Source: Paraniabella hibiscisoli (GTDB lineage Bacteria > Bacteroidota > Bacteroidia > Chitinophagales > Chitinophagaceae). From it: DNA of 64,000 nt. The DNA lies in contig NZ_JAKWBK010000003.1 of NCBI RefSeq assembly GCF_022512515.1, forward strand, positions 558,001 to 622,000, given 5' to 3'. Position numbers and translations under genes: made by a program. The notes below the pieces were generated by a model, which did no database searches, was not told the origin of the DNA, and saw only the letters and a list, made by a program, of their open reading frames with translations. Shown one piece after another: positions 60,082-64,000 of the stretch. Numbering within the stretch: the stretch's first letter is position 1; each line of letters opens with the position of its first letter.

Positions 60082-60949
60082 TCAGGATACGCGTATACAC
60101 ATAATAATATCGTTCTCTTTTATATGATTAATAAATATAGTACGTTCAGAATCTATATACTTTGTAAACAATGTATACCACTTTGGCTTTTTAAAAATAT
60201 CCAGCCTGAAGGCATGCCAGTTTCGTTGGAGTAAGATATGGTAGCATGAGGATGCCTTTCATTGTAATCATTAATAAAATAGTAGAATAACTCTCCAAAG
60301 TCCATATCTGACGGGGCTTTAGCCCGAAAATTGGTATAATGCTTATCGTTCTCCTTCTTTAAAAACTCAAAACTGATCACCAAAAGATTTTTTAACTTTT
60401 TTCATCGGGTTCGGCAGTAGCAGCCTGTATTGGATAATGCCACTGCTTTAATATCTTAAAAGGAATAGCAATGGCGCGTTTGTAAGTATAGTAAACAAAC
60501 AGGGGAATAAGGAAACTTACTGCGGCACCCAGCATAGCAATATCCATTTCATCCCTACTAAAATAACGATAGACCATCATGAAACATAAACCTCCGGCAG
60601 CAGCTATAACTATTGTAAAAATCACCTCGGCCCAAAAGGTTTTTTCGTTGATCCATTTCTGGTATTTGAAGAGGGTAAATACGTGTAGTATGCCCAGCGC
60701 AATAAATATCAACTGAAAGAAGATAAAATACTGAGTATAACTTTGAAACATACGCAGGGCAATCAGCAGCCCGGTTATAGCAAAAGCCAATGCATATAAA
60801 AGCAGGTAAAGCAAACATGGCTTTATAAAAGGTTTTACGCTTCCCCGTATGCGGGAAATAATAATTCCTGCAACTACCGAAAGGCTGACAAAACCAATAC
60901 CTAATACCGACAATATGCCCCGCATTGATTGGGAAAACCAACTATCCAT
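60082..60949 (-). CDS. tssN: TssN, T6SSiii inner-membrane protein, copy 2; frame broken twice
   Basis: About 289 residues with four to five membrane helices (GILSVLGIGFVSLSVVAGIIISRI, LLYALAFAITGLLIALRMF, FFQLIFIALGILHVFTLF, AEVIFTIVIAAAGGLCFMMVY, AAVSFLIPLFVYYTY). The cytoplasmic part reads KILKQWHYPIQAA, and after a break near 60395 DMDFGELFYYFINDYNERHP, then after one near 60195 FKKPKWYTLFTKYIDSERTIFINHIKENDIIMCIRVS to TGA 60082-60084. The GELFYYFINDYNE and KPKWY segments match copy 1. The start is ATG 60947-60949. Confidence 0.82.
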
Positions 60950-60988
60950 TTGTAAAGCACTATTATTGATAAAAAAATGTCTATCATA

Positions 60989-61934
60989 TTACATAACAGA
61001 TGAATACCCTAATATTATTTCGTCTTCTTCAGCAAAACTCATTCCTGGGATGCTGTTGTTTATTTCTATATCAATTTCTATATCCGCTTCTACCGGCGCG
61101 AAAAAATTATTAAAAGTCCGGATCAATATTTCCTTTCGGCCTTCTTCAATATACTCAGTTACACGACTATTTTTCAGAGGTCCTATTTTATAAGACAGGT
61201 TTGGATACTCTTCCATAAAATCATTGCCACAAATCATGTAATCGCCCAGGGGCTGGCTACCCAAACCCATGTCCCAATCACCCTCAGCTATCGTGGCCAC
61301 GGGTTGCTTCTGCATTATTACCACAGCTTCTTTTAGCAGCACCCTGAGACAGGATTGCATCAACGATATATTTCCATTGATTATATTGGCGTAGGGAAAG
61401 AGCAGTAAAAAAGAAGCTACTTCATGTACTGTAAGGCTGGCAGGCAATCCCCAAAACTTCAAAAAATAGAGGCTAAGGGTTTTATTCCGCAGCGTATCCA
61501 GCAGGTTTAATTCTTCGCGCTCCAATTCCATCTGCTGGTGAAAAATTCGTTCTCAAAAGGCTGGAAGAATTTACGAGCTTCCTTTTCTTTTGTTGTATTT
61601 TTTTATACCGCGTTATCATTTCTGATACGCCCGAACGTTGCCGGAATTCAGTGGTTTCAGGTTGATGAAACAAAGCTTCGGGTAGCATATCATAAAAACC
61701 GGAACGGGAAAGCGCTACTTCGAGGTACTGGCGAAACCATTGATCCTCGGCTACAGCGGCTGCATAAATATCTTTGGTAAACTCGCGATAAAAGAAACCG
61801 TTATTACTTACAACAAAACTTTCATCGAGTAACCCGTTTTCGCGCAGGTGATTCAACAGCACTTCTGCCCGAACATCGGTCCCCCGTTTTTCCAAGGCGT
61901 CCAACAACCCATATAATTCTTCTTCTTTTATCAT
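60989..61934 (-). CDS. tssG: TssG, T6SSiii baseplate protein, copy 2; frame broken at least twice
   Basis: About 315 residues. The N-terminus is MIKEEELYGLLDALEKRGTDVRAEVLLNHLRENGLL, then FRQYLEVALSRSGFYDMLPEALFHQ. Between about 61600 and 61530 the frame changes twice, and the reading EARKFFQPFENEFF is recovered, then MELEREELNLLDTLRNKTLSLYFLKFWGLPASLTVHEVASFLLLFPYANII. It ends with an acidic segment and EDEIILGYSSVM. Its start overlaps the tssF-2 stop by four bases, so the two are co-translated. Confidence 0.83.
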
Positions 61935-63820
61935 ACAGCAATACTATTGTTGATAATTGATTTTACAAATACCCGGAAGGGTATAAACGCCATAGATCGT
62001 TCGTCTAATTGCAGGGCAATATCTTTCTCCCAGTTGATTAACTCACCATTATCTTTGGCCTCATCGTAGCTTTTCCTATCGATTGTGATGGTTACATCTA
62101 TTGTTTTTTTAAACCCGCTGGTATTTTCTGCTGATATCATAAAGCCTTTTGCTATAGATACATCGCGCACCATATTCCCTAAAGCAAGCTGACAATACAA
62201 TTTAATATCCTCCTTACTCATTACGCGGTCTTTGGAGAGCAATGCATATTTATATGCTACTACGCTATCCGTTTGACTTAGTCTGTTTTTGCCGCCCAGG
62301 GTTGGTGTCAGAAGAAATGCAGAGGAAGCTTTTACCGAACTGGTTCGATAAGACTGTAGCCTTGTGCCAGCCCTTACGCCGTTGGCGGTAGCGCCGTTCG
62401 TACTCCAGTAGGATATATACAGAAACCTGGAATCTGATTGTTTATTATTCCGAACCATTAGATAGGGGGTAAACGAAGTAGCATTACCGCTCGTGCCCGC
62501 ACCTACAAGCTGTTCGATTTTTGTAATGGACTGTTGCAGGTTTTTAACTTCCTGCGCTACGAGGTCTTTACCTATGTTTGAAAAGGCCGCGCTCTCATCC
62601 CGTAATAATTGCACCAGGTTTTCTATCACCATCTGCGCATCCCGCTCATCAAATCTGCCGGCACCGCCGTTTCGCATTACAATGCTCAATCCCGACTTTT
62701 CTATTTCTTCCTGCTCTCTTACATGAAGCTTTCGCCCGCTATCATCGGTAATGGCATCTATGTCAAAAAACTGGTTCTCTTCAGAAAGAAGCGGTATTAC
62801 ATTCATCATTTCCTGCAGCCGATAAGACATCTCATGCAGTCTTCTGTTTACAACCGGAAAAGCATTGGCAAAAACACTTACTTCTTCCAGCATGGCGCCA
62901 GTTATGTTCTCAGGAAAAATAATTTTGATCCATCTTAATTTTTCATTATTCAGGCTATTGACCGCCGGACCAAAAACCTCCTTTAACTGATCTGGTGTTT
63001 TTGATTCGCGATTCATCATTCCTCCCGGCGAGTCGGTTACAGATATAAAATAATGTTCATACTGCTGCTTTACCAGCTTCATAAATTTATCGGATACACT
63101 GGCCTGCTGGTTAATGATTTGTTGCGCATACCAATCAGCATTGGTGTCAGGCAACCGATTATACCCTTTCCTTGTGCTAGCCGGTGTATCGTCTATTGTC
63201 CATCGGGTATTTTTTAGCTGATTATAGAAAATATCTTTGTGAATCTCGCTGCGGTATTGAAAATAAAACTGGGTATTTTTCAGGCTTACACGAGGATTAT
63301 CTAACGCTACCCAAAGTGTAGCATTGGGCAAAAATTGTTGTTCATTACCCACAGCCATCAGTTCCCTGGTAATGCTATCTGAGGTATAACGAAAAAACTT
63401 ATTACCGGCGGCCATGTATTTTACTGAACAGGCATTGATAAAGAAAGCATCAACAGGCGTAAAATATACATCAATATTGGCATTAGCTTCCTGTCCCATG
63501 GCAAGCGGCTGCGTTATGAAGAACTGTTCCCGCGGCGAAAGTACCGCTGTGTCATCCAGGCTATTAGCATTTAATATCGCCGATGCCTGATGAGGGCCCG
63601 TTAATACATCTGGAGCCAATAGCTGCATGATGCGATCCATCACCCTGGTGCGTGAATGGTGGATCTCATTGGATAGGCGTTCCAACTCAGCTGCGTTAAC
63701 CGACATTAGCAGGTTTACCAACGGATCGAAGCTGGAAGTATCCTCGGTCTCGGGGTACCCCCATATCCTCGCTGCATGATGTAACATCCTGTTTCTTATG
63801 TGCTCCCTGCTTTCACTCAT
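61931..63820 (-). CDS. tssF: TssF, T6SSiii baseplate protein, copy 2
   Basis: 629 residues, frame intact. The N-terminus is MSESREHIRNRMLHHAARIWGYPETEDTSSFDPLVNLLMSVNAAELERLSNEIHHSRTRVMDRIMQLLAPDVLTGPHQASAIL. The middle has INIFFPENITGAMLEEVSVFANAFPVVNRRLHEMSYRL-type sequence (IKIIFPENITGAMLEEVSVF), and the helical part NLVQLLRDESAAFSNIGKDLVAQEVKNLQQSI. It ends LDERSMAFIPFRVFVKSI. Because it is unbroken, it gives the best guide to the length of copy 1. It begins seven bases after tssE-2. Confidence 0.88.
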   Translation of the reverse strand: MSESREHIRNRMLHHAARIWGYPETEDTSSFDPLVNLLMSVNAAELERLSNEIHHSRTRVMDRIMQLLAPDVLTGPHQASAILNANSLDDTAVLSPREQFFITQPLAMGQEANANIDVYFTPVDAFFINACSVKYMAAGNKFFRYTSDSITRELMAVGNEQQFLPNATLWVALDNPRVSLKNTQFYFQYRSEIHKDIFYNQLKNTRWTIDDTPASTRKGYNRLPDTNADWYAQQIINQQASVSDKFMKLVKQQYEHYFISVTDSPGGMMNRESKTPDQLKEVFGPAVNSLNNEKLRWIKIIFPENITGAMLEEVSVFANAFPVVNRRLHEMSYRLQEMMNVIPLLSEENQFFDIDAITDDSGRKLHVREQEEIEKSGLSIVMRNGGAGRFDERDAQMVIENLVQLLRDESAAFSNIGKDLVAQEVKNLQQSITKIEQLVGAGTSGNATSFTPYLMVRNNKQSDSRFLYISYWSTNGATANGVRAGTRLQSYRTSSVKASSAFLLTPTLGGKNRLSQTDSVVAYKYALLSKDRVMSKEDIKLYCQLALGNMVRDVSIAKGFMISAENTSGFKKTIDVTITIDRKSYDEAKDNGELINWEKDIALQLDERSMAFIPFRVFVKSIINNSIAV

Positions 63821-63827
63821 GTTTATT

Positions 63828-64000
63828 CTAGTTATAGGCCAGGGGACTTACAAAAAAGCTATCCCTGTATACAATGTTTTCGTTAGTGGCTACCATTACA
63901 CCCGTTATCAAAAATCAAGCTTGCGTTTCATACGCGGATCAGTAGTTCTGTCGGGTATTTCCTCCTGCATCACATTCATTTCTACCTTTACCTTTTCTAT
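63828..64000 (-). CDS. tssE: TssE, gp25-like baseplate protein, copy 2, 3' part only; frameshifted
   Basis: The last 57 or so codons of a gene that runs out of the window. It reads IEKVKVEMNVMQEEIPDRTTDPRMKRKLD, then after a missing T near 63914-63918 FLITGVMVATNENIVYRDSFFVSPLAYN and stop at 63828-63830. The ending NENIVYRDSFFVSPLAYN parallels MEAFTFQTGFFISPYTLD of tssE-1, which supports the call. It is followed seven bases later by tssF-2. Confidence 0.7.

Overview
The window comes from a Bacteroidota genome, most likely the Chitinophagales/Chitinophagaceae. The evidence is a fused ccoNO-type cbb3 oxidase, promoters of the TTG / TAnnTTTG type, a GSCFA-domain protein, LytS/LytTR-type regulators, and above all a type VI secretion locus of subtype iii (T6SSiii), which is known only from Bacteroidota. 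Base composition looks moderate and even, and I saw no tRNA, rRNA, IS element or CRISPR array.

Layout. (1) 1-5.9 kb: end of a cbb3 oxidase operon (ccoNO, ccoQ, ccoP, ccoG, ccoH, then a TauE/SafE-family membrane protein). (2) 6-35 kb: ordinary chromosomal genes in short units. These include a SufE-like protein without the catalytic cysteine, a CPA2 antiporter, a LytS/LytTR two-component pair, a Cys/Met PLP enzyme, an SPFH protein, a fatty acid hydroxylase, an Hcp protein away from the secretion locus, GSCFA, RlmB, NUDIX, SodC, MurB, a TetR regulator followed by a broken fabF, small GyrI-like/DUF1801 genes, an MdaB-like oxidoreductase, a Crp regulator preceded by a tandem 5' repeat, a dipeptidyl-peptidase IV-like S9 enzyme, an XRE/S24 regulator and OxyR. 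(3) 35.4 kb to the end: the T6SSiii locus.

The T6SS locus has three blocks. Block A (minus strand, 35.46-46.54 kb) reads vgrG - DUF4123 adaptor - PAAR - large candidate effector - unknown gene - tssB - tssD - tssC - coiled-coil periplasmic protein - lytic transglycosylase. Block B (plus, 46.78-53.75 kb) reads tssG-tssN-tssK-tssO-tssP-tssE-tssF. Block C (minus, 53.94-64.0 kb) reads tssE-tssF-tssG-tssN-tssK-tssO-tssP-clpV, with an NlpC/P60 lipoprotein on the opposite strand inside it. The baseplate and envelope genes are therefore present twice as diverged paralogues, while sheath, spike and ClpV are present once in what can be seen. TssN/O/P take the place of TssJ/L/M, as is normal for subtype iii.

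Sequence quality. About half of the genes are split by one-base frame changes, mostly at runs of A/T or G/C, and each can be joined into a normal-length family member by adding or removing one base. This looks like residual long-read error rather than mass pseudogenisation. I therefore give full gene extents for such genes and name the break. The fabF gene also has an in-frame stop and may be truly dead.

The observations most worth following are the doubled T6SSiii baseplate/envelope module, the PAAR-linked candidate effector with a hydrolase-like motif and an HExxH/VVQQ motif, and a shared C-terminal RR-x-FF tail on both TssK proteins and the DUF4123 adaptor.
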